DNA of 64,000 bases from Jatrophihabitans sp. GAS493. GTDB taxonomy: Bacteria > Actinomycetota > Actinomycetes > Mycobacteriales > Jatrophihabitantaceae. Each line of letters begins with the position of its first letter. Position 1 is the first letter of the stretch. Under the pieces are notes generated by a model, which saw nothing but the letters and a program-made list of their open reading frames with translations, had not been told where the DNA came from and searched no databases. A program made the position numbers and the translations under genes. Of this stretch, positions 47,231-55,815 are shown one piece after another. The stretch is taken from NCBI RefSeq assembly GCF_900230215.1, contig NZ_LT907982.1, positions 4,449,568-4,513,567 on the forward strand. Reading direction: 5' to 3'.

Positions 47231-49779
47231 CTATCACCCCCGGCTGATCCGGGAGCTGCACCGTCGAGCCCCTGCAGTGCGAGTTTCGCGCGTCGGCTCC
47301 AGCGCGCCGCACCGATACGCTCGAAGGTCGCAAGGGCGGCGTCGAGATGAGCGACGGCATCGGTCGATCGGCCGACCTGGGCCAACCACCGGCCAAAGGC
47401 CAACTGCAGGCGCGATCGTATCCACGGCCAACGCGTCAAGTCCTGTGCCAATGCCTGCTCATAACGAGCTTCCCGCACCTCTTCCGGGGCGAGAACCGCC
47501 TGCGCATACAGCAGGTTGACCTTCAGCAGTGGCGATGGCGTGAGGACGGCCACCGTCTGCAACGTGCGCACGATCGCCCGCGCTTCATTCAACTCCCCGC
47601 AGTCCACAGCGGCCTCGGCCATCAGGGCGACCCCGGCGAATGACTCGCGCAGGTGGTAACCCGGATCGGCCGGATCGAATTGACGCTTCAAACAGGCGAA
47701 GGCTGCTGCGGGCTGCTCCGCGCTGAGCAGTGCCGCCCCCCGCGCCTGGTAGCCGAAACAGATCCGGTCGTTGATGCGCAGCCGCATCGCGTCTGACTCC
47801 GCATCGAGCATCGCCGCCAGCGCGCCTTCCCAATCACCTCGAAGCGCAGTTCCGCGGGCCTCGACGAGCACGTTGTTCTCGGCGAATAGTCCCTGTCCGG
47901 TCTCCTTCGAGATCGTGGCCACCTCCTTGCCGGCCGAGACCGCGCCGGACCAGTCACCGAGGTCCAGGCGGATACTCAGCTGGAGGGCGAGTACCACCGG
48001 AAGCATGCCCAGCCGGCCGTTGGCCCGGAAGAAATCCTCCGCCCGGTCAAGCAGGTCGGTCGTGCGGACGAAGTCGCCGACGGCGTAGGACGCCAAGGCA
48101 TAGACGCGTAGCGAGTCCCCATCAGTCACATCCGCAAGCGCAACCGACTCCAGAACTCTGAGCACCTCAGACCCGCGCAACACCGGCTCAGCGATCGCGA
48201 GCGCGGCGAGATGCCGTGGGTCGTCGGCCGCGTGCGCGAGTTGATCGACTACCCGAACCACCTCGGCCTGGTCATCGGCGCCACTGTCGGCCCACCAGCA
48301 GCGCAGCGCCGCCGCCAGCAGGAGATTCAGGGCGAGGCCGGTGTCATCGAGCGCGCTGGCCCGCCGGGCGGCATCACACAATTGACGCACCAGCTTGGAG
48401 TTGGCCCGGATGTCACCGTTCAGTGCTTCGGTAAACCAGGCGACGCGCAGTTCGTCGAGCTCCGTCAGGTCCACACCGGAGGCTTCACGAAGCAGTCGGC
48501 CCACGACGTCGGGTCGTCCCGAGGCGAATGCATGCTCGGCGGCCACCATGAGCCAGCTACCCCGCCGGGCCGATGAGCTCGTCAGCTGAGCCGCGCGTTC
48601 GAGGCTCGAGACCGCGGACATCACGGCCCCTCTGCGTAGCGAGTCGGGCACGGTCGCCGCCAGCTCGGCGGCGACATCGTCGTCTGGGCCGACGATCGAC
48701 CAGGCTCGGTGCCAGCTGCGCCGGTAACTGTCGGCAATAAGCACGTCGGCCACCGCAGCGTGCGCGGCGTGCCGTCTGGCCATCGTCTCCCGCTGGAGCA
48801 CTCCCGACCGCACCAGCGGGTGCCGGAAATTGATGTGGGACCGATCGTTGATGAGCAGACCGGCGGCCACGGCCGGTTCGAAGAGCCCCCGAGAGGGGCT
48901 GGGCACTCCGAAGGCGGAGAGCGCCGCGAGGATCTCATCAGTGTCGCTGGACGATCCGATGGCCGCGATCAGCAACGAATCCCGGGTTGCCTGAGGCAGC
49001 TCCATGATCCGTCCGGCAAAGGCCTGTTCCAACCGGGTCGACACCGCGAGCGGATGACCGTCGGTCGGACGCCCGTCCCCCCAGGAACGCGGCAGTTCCA
49101 ACAGTGCCAACGGGTTTCCCTGCGCCTCCTCCCGAATTCTGCGCAGATCGGTCGCGTTGATTCCGCCAGCATGTGAGCTCAACAGGCGTTCGGCCGTCAC
49201 GTCATCGACACCGCTGACGCGCAACTGCGGAAAGCCGGCGTTGGGGAACGGGCCCGGATGTCCAGGGCGGATCGCGCCGACCAGAACCAGGCCGACCGTG
49301 ACACTTCGGTGGGCCAGGAAGGTCAGAATCTGGTGGGACTGCGGGTCCAGCCACTGCACGTCGTCGACCACGATGATGACTGGTCCCTCCGCCCGCTCGC
49401 GGGTCAGCAACGCCAACGCGGCTTCGGCGATGAGGAAGAGGTCGGGGGTCGCACCGTCGGCCAGCCCGAGGGCAGCGGCGAGCGCAACACGCTGCCCCTC
49501 GGGAAGGTCGGTCAGGTGTCGCATGAGCGGAGTGAGCGTCTGATGCAGGCCGCCGAACGGCAGGTGCATCTCGCTGTCCATTCCCGCGGCCTGTAGGACG
49601 GTGAATCCGGTTTGCCGGGCCTCGGCCCGGGCTACGTCCAGCAGAGCCGACTTACCGATGCCCGGTTCACCGAGGACCACGAGGGCCGAGCCCTGCTCGA
49701 CGCCGGCCGCGACCAACGCGGTCAGTACGCCGATCTCGCGCTCCCGCCCGAGGATCTGCCCGTCTCTCATGTCTGTCAT
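47227..49779 (-). CDS. LAL-type STAND ATPase paralogue lacking the LuxR DNA-binding domain (3)
   Basis: 850 residues (ATG at 49779; another in-frame ATG at 49770). Walker A is LGEPGIGKSALL and Walker B is IIVVDDVQWLDPQ, followed by the same TPR-like region as its two neighbours. The protein ends RIGAARWSRRAKLALQGLDGAAPGSAGGDR exactly in the linker where the paralogues continue into LuxR helix-turn-helix, and no such domain is encoded in any frame before the next gene. It is coupled by ATGA overlap to complete paralogue 2. It could be a co-sensor or hetero-oligomer partner, or a decayed copy; intact reading frame over 850 codons favours function. Confidence 0.9.
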   Translation of the reverse strand: MTDMRDGQILGREREIGVLTALVAAGVEQGSALVVLGEPGIGKSALLDVARAEARQTGFTVLQAAGMDSEMHLPFGGLHQTLTPLMRHLTDLPEGQRVALAAALGLADGATPDLFLIAEAALALLTRERAEGPVIIVVDDVQWLDPQSHQILTFLAHRSVTVGLVLVGAIRPGHPGPFPNAGFPQLRVSGVDDVTAERLLSSHAGGINATDLRRIREEAQGNPLALLELPRSWGDGRPTDGHPLAVSTRLEQAFAGRIMELPQATRDSLLIAAIGSSSDTDEILAALSAFGVPSPSRGLFEPAVAAGLLINDRSHINFRHPLVRSGVLQRETMARRHAAHAAVADVLIADSYRRSWHRAWSIVGPDDDVAAELAATVPDSLRRGAVMSAVSSLERAAQLTSSSARRGSWLMVAAEHAFASGRPDVVGRLLREASGVDLTELDELRVAWFTEALNGDIRANSKLVRQLCDAARRASALDDTGLALNLLLAAALRCWWADSGADDQAEVVRVVDQLAHAADDPRHLAALAIAEPVLRGSEVLRVLESVALADVTDGDSLRVYALASYAVGDFVRTTDLLDRAEDFFRANGRLGMLPVVLALQLSIRLDLGDWSGAVSAGKEVATISKETGQGLFAENNVLVEARGTALRGDWEGALAAMLDAESDAMRLRINDRICFGYQARGAALLSAEQPAAAFACLKRQFDPADPGYHLRESFAGVALMAEAAVDCGELNEARAIVRTLQTVAVLTPSPLLKVNLLYAQAVLAPEEVREARYEQALAQDLTRWPWIRSRLQLAFGRWLAQVGRSTDAVAHLDAALATFERIGAARWSRRAKLALQGLDGAAPGSAGGDR

Positions 49780-49860
49780 CGAGCCGACACCGCCATCGCG
49801 AGCACGAGACCTCCTGAGCGGGAATGGAACGACCCTACTCTGACGCGGCATTTCAGCGCC

Positions 49861-49902
49861 TCGGTCAGATGACCTAAGTCAGCCGCCGGCAGTCATCTGA
49901 CC
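49861..49902. promoter_or_regulatory. perfect 12-bp inverted repeat upstream of the small-protein gene
   Basis: CGGTCAGATGAC at 49861-49872 is exactly mirrored by GTCATCTGACCG at 49891-49902 across 18 bases. The left arm is part of GTCAGATGACCTAAGTC (49863-49879), which matches the site at 39677. A -10-like TAGGTT is at 49928-49933. The element lies between the LAL paralogue 3 start and the rightward gene at 50014, so it is a likely LAL operator or a autoregulatory site. Confidence 0.6.
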
Positions 49903-50013
49903 GAAGCTCGGCGGACGTGGGCCGGCTTAGGTTCAGCTGGCGCTGGGGCTCGCCAAATCGCATCCCAAATATCGCATCGCAATGTCGCATTGCCAATATC
50001 GAGAGGACATGTC

Positions 50014-50268
50014 ATGAATCGTGTACCGGACACTGAGTTGGTCAAGATCCCGGGCGGCACCCTGCTGACGGACTCACCGGAGGAGGGGCGAGCGTTGGCT
50101 TTCGCCATCGCCCGGCATACCGTGCACAACATCCAGCCCGACCTCGATGTCCTCGTGGCCGGACGCCCGAAGTACGCCACCACGCCGGAAAGTCTCATCG
50201 CGGCGAGTCAGGTGGTTGCCATCGAATTCCAGACCATCGCCGCGGCCAACAACTACTGGCGCTCGTAG
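50014..50268 (+). CDS. hypothetical small protein next to the LAL cluster
   Basis: 84 residues from the ATG at 50014 behind GAGAGGA. It reads as one compact soluble domain: VKIPGGTLLTDSPEEGRALAFAIARHTVHNIQPDLDVLVAGRPKY, then a helical end with AASQVVAIEFQTIAAANNYW. No signal peptide or membrane helix. I do not recognise the family. It is the nearest gene facing the LAL array and lies behind the perfect inverted repeat, so it is a plausible target of those regulators. Confidence 0.65.
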   Translation: MNRVPDTELVKIPGGTLLTDSPEEGRALAFAIARHTVHNIQPDLDVLVAGRPKYATTPESLIAASQVVAIEFQTIAAANNYWRS

Positions 50269-50352
50269 CAGCGACCGACCCGATAACTCATCGGTGCGCT
50301 CGGCGGCCAAGTGGGTGAGACTTAGGCGAGGCCCACACCACTGGAGGAGAGA

Positions 50353-50853
50353 ATGAGCGGCACCGACGCAGCGGGTGAAGCACCGAGCGATGCTCAAGCG
50401 GCACCGGCGATCGAGCTGAGACTTGAGGTCGTCGTCCTACCGGTCGGCGACGTCGACCGGGCGAAGCAGTTCTATCTGCGGTTGGGGTGGCGCCTGGACG
50501 CCGACGTCTCCGGGGAGAACGGTTTCCGGGTCGTGCAGGTGACGCCGCCTGGTTCGCCCTGCTCGATCATCTTCGGGTCCCACGTCACGGCGGCCGTGGC
50601 CGGATCGAGCGAGAGTCTCATGCTTGTCGTCACCGACATCGAGTCGGCGCGGGCCGACTTGCTCGCTCGCGGCGCCGAGGTCAGCGAGATCTTCCACGAC
50701 GCCGGGGGCGTCTTCCATCACGCCGGCACCGAGGCGCGGGTTCCCGGCCTCGATCCCGAACGTCGTTCCTACTCATCCTTCGCCTCGTTCAGTGATCCGG
50801 ACGGCAACGGCTGGCTGCTGCAGGAGATCGTCACTCGTCTGCCCGGCCGGTGA
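50353..50853 (+). CDS. glyoxalase/VOC family protein
   Basis: 166 residues with GGAGGAGA before the ATG. The two VOC halves are LEVVVLPVGDVDRAKQFYLRLGWRLD and LMLVVTDIESARADLLARGAEVSEIFHD, ending FASFSDPDGNGWLLQEI with the metal-site Glu. An N-terminal Ala-rich extension of about 20 residues precedes the fold. The small gene 6 bases downstream encodes a protein that elsewhere is often attached to or paired with this kind of VOC protein, so the two probably act together. Confidence 0.88.
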   Translation: MSGTDAAGEAPSDAQAAPAIELRLEVVVLPVGDVDRAKQFYLRLGWRLDADVSGENGFRVVQVTPPGSPCSIIFGSHVTAAVAGSSESLMLVVTDIESARADLLARGAEVSEIFHDAGGVFHHAGTEARVPGLDPERRSYSSFASFSDPDGNGWLLQEIVTRLPGR

Positions 50854-50859
50854 CCGGGT

Positions 50860-51057
50860 ATGGACGTCGCGAAGCTGGCTGAGCTGCTCCACGAGACCGC
50901 CGAACATCATGGCCCGTTCGAGGAGTCCGCACCGCCGCACAACTGGTGGGACTGGTATGCGCCCTACCTCGACGCCCGCCTGTCGGGCCGGACGCCGGAG
51001 GAGGCTTCGCGCGCCGCGGCACGGCACATGGAACCGATCCTCCACGGCGGGGGCTGA
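50860..51057 (+). CDS. small VOC-associated protein ('bleomycin resistance' partner)
   Basis: 65 residues, fully helical-looking: LAELLHETAEHHGPFEESAPPHNWWDWYAPYLDARLSGRTPEEASRAAARHME. I recall this short sequence type as one frequently placed next to, or fused behind, VOC proteins in actinomycetes. His and Trp/Tyr-rich core suggests a small binding module. The spacing of six bases indicates co-translation with the VOC gene. Function unproved. Confidence 0.7.
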   Translation: MDVAKLAELLHETAEHHGPFEESAPPHNWWDWYAPYLDARLSGRTPEEASRAAARHMEPILHGGG

Positions 51058-51058
51058 C

Positions 51059-52798
51059 CTAGAGGTCAAGCACTACGTCGCTCTGCGGGCGACTGCAGCA
51101 CAGGAGCACCTGGCCGGCCTCTGGTTCGGTCAGCGGCGTCGGTGAGTAGGTGACATCCCCGGACAGCAGTGGCGTCGTGCAGGTATGGCAGACGCCGGTG
51201 CGACACGACCAGCGGGTCGGGACATCGCAGGCCTCAGCCAGTTCCAGCAGGCTGCCCTGGTCGTCGCCGAAAGCGGTGGCGATGCCGACGCGGGCGAAGG
51301 TCACCATGGGGCCGCTGCCCACCCGGGCCGGAGCATGCGGCGCCGGTCGGCCACCGGCGACGACGACGCCGGGGTTGATGGCCGATCGCGATGCGAATGC
51401 CTCGGTGTGGATATGGCTGGAGGGTAGGCCGAGATCGGCCAGCGCCCGCGTCATGTCGTCCATGAATCCGGTCGGGCCGCAGACGTAGGCCTGCGCGGTT
51501 GCCGGCAGATTGAGCCCGGCCAGGACGGAGCGATCCGGGCGACCGTAGGTGACGCCGGCGTCGGGCACCTCGACCGGCGATGCGGCGTCGGCGGTGTAGA
51601 ACACCTGGCCGCGGGCTTTGGGCAGCGCCGCGAGTAGCTGGCGAGCCTCGGCCGCGAGCGCGTACGTGGCCGGTCCGCCGGTCGTGTGCAGCCACCAGAT
51701 GACCCGCGAACTGCGTTGTGCAGCCAGCGCCTGCAGCATGGCCAGCACCGGGGTCACTCCGATTCCCGCCGAGAGCAACACGATCGGCTCGTCGCCGCCT
51801 TGGAGGAGAAACTCACCCCTCGGCGCCGCCACCTCGATGTCATCACCGACGGCCAGCGTTGCGGCGATGTAGGCACTCGCCGCTCCGTGTGCTTCCCGCT
51901 TCACGCTGATGCGGTAGAAGTCGCCGCCCGATGCCGAGAGCGAGTAGCTCCGCACCGCGGGCGTCTGGCCGGTGGACGCTATCCGAAGCGTCAGGTATTG
52001 GCCGGGCTTCGGCGGCGGCAGCGCACCGCCGTCGGCGGAGCGGAGGTAGACCGATGTCACCAGGTCCGTCTCGCGCACCAGACGCGCCACCCGCAGAAGT
52101 CGGAACCCTGGCCAGTACGGCTTGGACGGCTCGACCCGCACGCGTTGCGGGTGATCGGCCTGCTCGATCAGATCGTGAAACGACCCGCTCCACCCGGGGC
52201 TGAGAGCGGGCACATTGAGCAGCCGGCGCATCGTGTCAACATCGCCATCGGGCAGGTAAAGCAACGCGTCGGTGGACGATACGGTGATCGCTTCCGGGCC
52301 CGTCGCAGTCTTGACGATCTCGTCGCCGGCCTGGACCGAGCCCTCCCGCAGCACGCGGAGGTAGAAGCCGGGGCGACGGTGCGAGACGAGTAGCGCGGCC
52401 ATCTGTGGCACGCCCAATCGCAGCCCCACCCGGTAGCAGGTGGTTCGGGGTTGGGTCACCTCGAACTCGGCCTCGCCGATGCGATACCGGTCGCCGATGC
52501 ACACCTCGTCGTCGGCCAGACCGTCCACGGTGAAGTTCTCGCCGAAGATGCCCATCGTGAGGTCCCGCCGGACGAGCTCGCGCTCCCAGTAGGCGTAAGA
52601 CTCGCTCTGGTACACCATGACCGCCCGCTGCTCGCCGCCATGGCCGGCCAGGTCTCCCTGCCCGTCCCCGTCCAGATTCAGGCGACGAGCCATCACCCTT
52701 CCCGCCACCGGCTCCTTCCAGATCCCGGTGTGGACCAGGCGGCCGTTCCAGGCGACATCGCGAGGACGTCCAACGTTCACTGAAAGCAGAGTCGGCAT
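51059..52798 (-). CDS. MOSC domain fused to FAD/NAD reductase with 2Fe-2S ferredoxin
   Basis: 579 residues behind GAGGAG. Residues about 1-215 form a YiiM-like MOSC domain (GRPRDVAWNGRLVHTGIWK, GDLAGHGGEQRAVMVY, VTQPRTTCYRVGLRLG with a Cys suited to Mo-cofactor binding). Residues about 235-460 are a ferredoxin-reductase unit with the FAD motif RSYSLSA and NAD-binding GIGVTPVLAMLQAL. The C-terminus has a plant-type 2Fe-2S cluster: C-X4-C-X2-C in CRTGVCHTC plus a distal Cys near LLCCSR. It probably reduces N-hydroxylated compounds or supplies electrons to an oxygenase through the molybdenum site. Confidence 0.9.
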   Translation of the reverse strand: MPTLLSVNVGRPRDVAWNGRLVHTGIWKEPVAGRVMARRLNLDGDGQGDLAGHGGEQRAVMVYQSESYAYWERELVRRDLTMGIFGENFTVDGLADDEVCIGDRYRIGEAEFEVTQPRTTCYRVGLRLGVPQMAALLVSHRRPGFYLRVLREGSVQAGDEIVKTATGPEAITVSSTDALLYLPDGDVDTMRRLLNVPALSPGWSGSFHDLIEQADHPQRVRVEPSKPYWPGFRLLRVARLVRETDLVTSVYLRSADGGALPPPKPGQYLTLRIASTGQTPAVRSYSLSASGGDFYRISVKREAHGAASAYIAATLAVGDDIEVAAPRGEFLLQGGDEPIVLLSAGIGVTPVLAMLQALAAQRSSRVIWWLHTTGGPATYALAAEARQLLAALPKARGQVFYTADAASPVEVPDAGVTYGRPDRSVLAGLNLPATAQAYVCGPTGFMDDMTRALADLGLPSSHIHTEAFASRSAINPGVVVAGGRPAPHAPARVGSGPMVTFARVGIATAFGDDQGSLLELAEACDVPTRWSCRTGVCHTCTTPLLSGDVTYSPTPLTEPEAGQVLLCCSRPQSDVVLDL

Positions 52799-52853
52799 GC
52801 ATCACTCCTCACCCGAAGCGGCGACCCCGTCGCCGAGCATGACCGGAAGTCGA

Positions 52854-53249
52854 CTAGCCGGTCGTGACAACCCGGCCGGGGCGCAGTGTCACCGTATTGC
52901 GGTCCTCGAGCAGACCGTCGAAGGATTGAAGATCTGTTCCGTAGGCTTCGAGAACTCTGGTCAGAGTGATGAGATCGGGGTCGGGTTCGATCGTCACATC
53001 ACCGCGAATCTCCAGCGTTCGATAGGGATTGGTCGGATCCAACACGAAGATGGTCGCCTGCGGATGGGCTCGGAGGTTCTTCAGCTTCTGCCTCGCGCCG
53101 GCCAACGATGACACGACGGTGTCGCCATCTCGGATGACCCAGATCGCGGTCACCTGGGGATAGCCAGCTGCTCCAACCGTCGCCAGCGCGGCCGGGATGG
53201 CGGCATCGAGGAGGTCGCGATGCGACTCGGGGATACGTATCTCACTCAT
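52854..53249 (-). CDS. PPOX-class (F420-type) FMN/F420-binding oxidoreductase
   Basis: 131 residues from the ATG at 53249. The split-barrel signature is IPAALATVGAAGYPQVTAIWVIRDGDTVVSSLAGARQKLKNLRAHPQATIFVLDPTNPYRTLEIRG across most of the chain. Proteins of this length and pattern in actinomycetes usually bind F420. It lies seven bases after the Bax-inhibitor-1-type gene, so the two are co-transcribed. Substrate unknown. Confidence 0.88.
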   Translation of the reverse strand: MSEIRIPESHRDLLDAAIPAALATVGAAGYPQVTAIWVIRDGDTVVSSLAGARQKLKNLRAHPQATIFVLDPTNPYRTLEIRGDVTIEPDPDLITLTRVLEAYGTDLQSFDGLLEDRNTVTLRPGRVVTTG

Positions 53250-53256
53250 CGTCTGA

Positions 53257-54060
53257 TCATCTGCTGCGCGCCGCGAGCAGTGCAAGCAGCTTGAGGATCG
53301 AAATGTACAGCCAGACCAGGGTGACCATCAGTCCGAAAGCGAGATACCACTCCAGCTCCTTCGGCGCCCCGGCCTGCACGCCGGCTTCGATGGTGCCGAA
53401 GTCCAAGACCAGGCTGGCCGCCGCGAGAACGATCGCGATCAGCGTGACCACCAGACCCACGCTGCGGAAGCTCTCGCTGTAGAGCCAATCCCAGTTGAAG
53501 ATCGAGAGAACGAAGACGAAGAAGTAGAGCAGTACGAGGCCGCCCATGCCGGCGGCCACCGCAAACGCGAGCCGCTGTGTCGGCTTGACGATGCGGGTGA
53601 CGTACAGCAGGAGCGAGACGAGGAAGACGCATCCGGTGGAGAGCACCGCGGCGCCGACTATGCCGTCGGTCTGGGCGTCGAAAGCCGCTGAGATCGCCCC
53701 GAGGCAGTATCCCTCGCAGATCGCGTAGAGCGCACCGAAGAGGGCGGCCCGCCGCGGCTGGATGGCGATGAATATGCCGAAGAAGAGCGCCGCGAAGCTC
53801 GCCAGCCAGAAGCCGCCGGGGATGGTGACCGTGGTGTTCGCGTAGCCCCGGCCGATGTCGGTCGCGACCGGCGTGGTGGCCGAGGCCCAGCCCCAGGCGC
53901 CGCCGGCGACCAGGACGGCGAGCTGCACGAAGGTTTTGATGCCCACGCCGGCCACGGTCATCCGGCGCGCGGTCGACGCGATCAGCTGGGTATCAATGAA
54001 TTTCTCGCTCAGCGCAGGATTCCCCGAGCGGGGTCGCGCCGATACGCTTGCCTGTGTCAT
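53257..54060 (-). CDS. Bax inhibitor-1/YccA-family membrane protein
   Basis: 267 residues with seven hydrophobic helices from about residue 35. The pattern FWLASFAALFFGIFIAI, ALYAICEGYCLGAISAAF, VLDFGTIEAGVQAGAPKELEWYLAFGLMVTLVWLYISILKLLALL is that of the actinobacterial YccA-like branch of the BI-1 family, with the conserved Asp residues near the last two helices that form the ion-conducting pore in relatives. The hydrophilic N-terminus of about 30 residues is cytoplasmic. Purine-rich GGGGGG precedes the ATG. Confidence 0.9.
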   Translation of the reverse strand: MTQASVSARPRSGNPALSEKFIDTQLIASTARRMTVAGVGIKTFVQLAVLVAGGAWGWASATTPVATDIGRGYANTTVTIPGGFWLASFAALFFGIFIAIQPRRAALFGALYAICEGYCLGAISAAFDAQTDGIVGAAVLSTGCVFLVSLLLYVTRIVKPTQRLAFAVAAGMGGLVLLYFFVFVLSIFNWDWLYSESFRSVGLVVTLIAIVLAAASLVLDFGTIEAGVQAGAPKELEWYLAFGLMVTLVWLYISILKLLALLAARSR

Positions 54061-54146
54061 GGCCCCCCAAAGTGGCGCGTTGTCTCAGTCCGTGGATGCT
54101 TTCACGAGCTAACCCCACCCGACAACCCGTCCGCCCTACCGGCCAT

Positions 54147-55163
54147 CTACCGACGGCGGGCCTGCGGCCGCAGTTCAGCCGCACCGTAGCTGTTGTCCTT
54201 GGCGTTCAGCGTGACACCGGGCGGCACCAGTTCGTCGATGCGATCCAGGATCTCCGTGCTCAGCGTGACGTCGGCCGAGGGAAGCTGAGACTGGAGTTGC
54301 TCCATCGTGCGTGGGCCGATGATCGCCGATGTCACGCCCGGGTGGTTCATCGCCCAGGCCAGCGCGAGATCGATCATCGTCAGCCCGGACTGCTCGGCCA
54401 GCAGCGCGATCTCCTCGACGATGTCGAGCTTGCGCTGGTTCGCCGGCAGTGCCATGTCGAACCGGACACTCGGACGGGCCGCTGACGTCGGAGCGCTCGG
54501 GGCGCCCTTGCGCCAGCGCCCGGTGAGCCACCCTCCGGAGAGCGGGCTGTAGACCAGCGTCCCCATGCCGTAGCGCTGGGTGGTAGGCAGGATGTCCTCC
54601 TCGATGCCGCGGACCAGGATCGAGTACGGCGGCTGCTCGGTGACGAACCGGGCCAGATTCCGATCGCGGGAAGCCCACTGCGCCTCGACGATCTGACTCC
54701 CCGAGAACGACGACGACCCGATGTAACGGACCTTTCCCTGGTGCACCAGATCGGTCAGCGCACCGAGAGTCTCCTCGATGTCGGTCGTCGGGCTGGGGCG
54801 ATGCACCTGGTACAGGTCGATGTAGTCCGTCCTGAGCCGGCGCAGCGAGTTCTCGACCTCGGCGATGATCCACCGTCGGGAGCCGCCGCTGTGGTTGGGT
54901 TGGTTGTCCATCGGCATGAAGAACTTCGTCGCCAGCACCACGTCGTCGCGTCTACCCTGCAGCGCGTCACCCACGATCTCCTCCGACACCCCACCGGAGT
55001 ACACGTCGGCGGTATCGACGAAGTTGATCCCCGCGTCCAGGGCGTGGTGGATGACCCGGATCGCGTCAGCTCGGTCATCGTTGCCCCACGGGCCGAACAT
55101 CATCGTGCCCAGGCAGAGCGGGCTGACCGAAACCCCGGTCCGTCCCAGCAGCCGGTACTCCAT
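54147..55163 (-). CDS. aldo/keto reductase
   Basis: 338 residues from the ATG at 55163, which has AGGAG before it; a longer frame upstream is not protein-like. Landmarks: YRLLGRTGVSVSPLCLGTMMFG, NFVDTADVYSGGVSEEIVGDAL with catalytic Asp and Tyr, VLATKFFMP (catalytic Lys), YIDLYQVHRPSP (His) and the NADPH-binding end VTSAIIGPRTMEQLQSQL. A TIM-barrel NADPH enzyme of the AKR11/13-like group. It is followed on the transcript side by nothing obvious; the cupin gene upstream is 38 bases away and in the same direction. Confidence 0.92.
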   Translation of the reverse strand: MEYRLLGRTGVSVSPLCLGTMMFGPWGNDDRADAIRVIHHALDAGINFVDTADVYSGGVSEEIVGDALQGRRDDVVLATKFFMPMDNQPNHSGGSRRWIIAEVENSLRRLRTDYIDLYQVHRPSPTTDIEETLGALTDLVHQGKVRYIGSSSFSGSQIVEAQWASRDRNLARFVTEQPPYSILVRGIEEDILPTTQRYGMGTLVYSPLSGGWLTGRWRKGAPSAPTSAARPSVRFDMALPANQRKLDIVEEIALLAEQSGLTMIDLALAWAMNHPGVTSAIIGPRTMEQLQSQLPSADVTLSTEILDRIDELVPPGVTLNAKDNSYGAAELRPQARRR

Positions 55164-55201
55164 ATTTCTTCTCCTAAGTCTCAGTCGGTCAGCGGTGGGA
55201 G

Positions 55202-55615
55202 CTACATCCCCGCCGCGCGGTGCGCCGTCGTGTACTGCTCGTCGGTGACCGGTTCGAGCCAGCTGGTGGCCTCCCCCGCGCCCGCGGTGTCCAGAATCGC
55301 GTAGTGGCACATCATGTTCTCGGCTGTGCCACCGTGAAAGTGCTCCTCCCCCGCCGGAGTCCACACGCTCTCGCCAGCCCGCAGCATCACCGTCTTCCCG
55401 TCCCGGGTGCCGACCAACCCGACGCCGTCGGTACAGACCAGCAGCTGCCCATTCGCATGGCTATGCCAATTGGTACGGGCCCCCGGTGTGAACCGCACCA
55501 GAGCGCAGGTAAGGAGTGAGTCGCCATCACCGGCGAAGACCGGGGTCATCCACACGTCACCGGTGAAGTTCGACGCCGGGGTCTTCACCGTCGCATTGGT
55601 CGGATTCTTGTCCAT
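55202..55615 (-). CDS. cupin-domain protein
   Basis: 137 residues. One cupin barrel with motif 1 at PGARTNWHSHANGQLLVCTDGVG (about 45-67) and motif 2 at PAGEEHFHGGTAENMMCHYAI (about 89-109), retaining His residues for a metal. The type resembles small cupins annotated as carboxymuconolactone-decarboxylase-associated or mandelonitrile-lyase-like proteins. A GAAGGACGG stretch lies upstream of the ATG. It probably forms a leftward pair with the aldo/keto reductase gene. Confidence 0.85.
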   Translation of the reverse strand: MDKNPTNATVKTPASNFTGDVWMTPVFAGDGDSLLTCALVRFTPGARTNWHSHANGQLLVCTDGVGLVGTRDGKTVMLRAGESVWTPAGEEHFHGGTAENMMCHYAILDTAGAGEATSWLEPVTDEQYTTAHRAAGM

Positions 55616-55717
55616 GTCCCGTCCTTCTCATCATCGAGTCGCTGGTCGCTGGTCGCTCCTGAGTACCAGTTAACGCGCGGGTGTCCGCCGGTGGGAGTAC
55701 CGCCTGCCTCCGGCCGA

Positions 55718-55743
55718 TGCTCTTGGTCAAAGCTCCAAGAGCA
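55718..55743. promoter_or_regulatory. 9-bp inverted repeat in the cupin/UGSC divergent gap
   Basis: TGCTCTTGG (55718-55726) and CCAAGAGCA (55735-55743) are perfect mirror arms with an 8-base centre, placed just upstream of the promoter of the UGSC-family gene. There is no T-run, so an operator is likelier than a terminator. Confidence 0.6.
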
Positions 55744-55756
55744 AATTTCGCGACCC

Positions 55757-55785
55757 TTGGCGCGGTGAGGTGGGTCACCTAGCGT
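55757..55785 (+). promoter_or_regulatory. promoter of the UGSC-family operon
   Basis: TTGGCG (55757-55762) and TAGCGT (55780-55785) with 17-base spacing, 30 bases before the ATG. A short GGTG-GGT-CACC palindrome lies between them (55769-55779). TAGCGT in the same setting precedes the secreted hydrolase gene. Confidence 0.6.
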
Positions 55786-55815
55786 CGGTCACACATACTC
55801 AGATCGGAGCCATCC

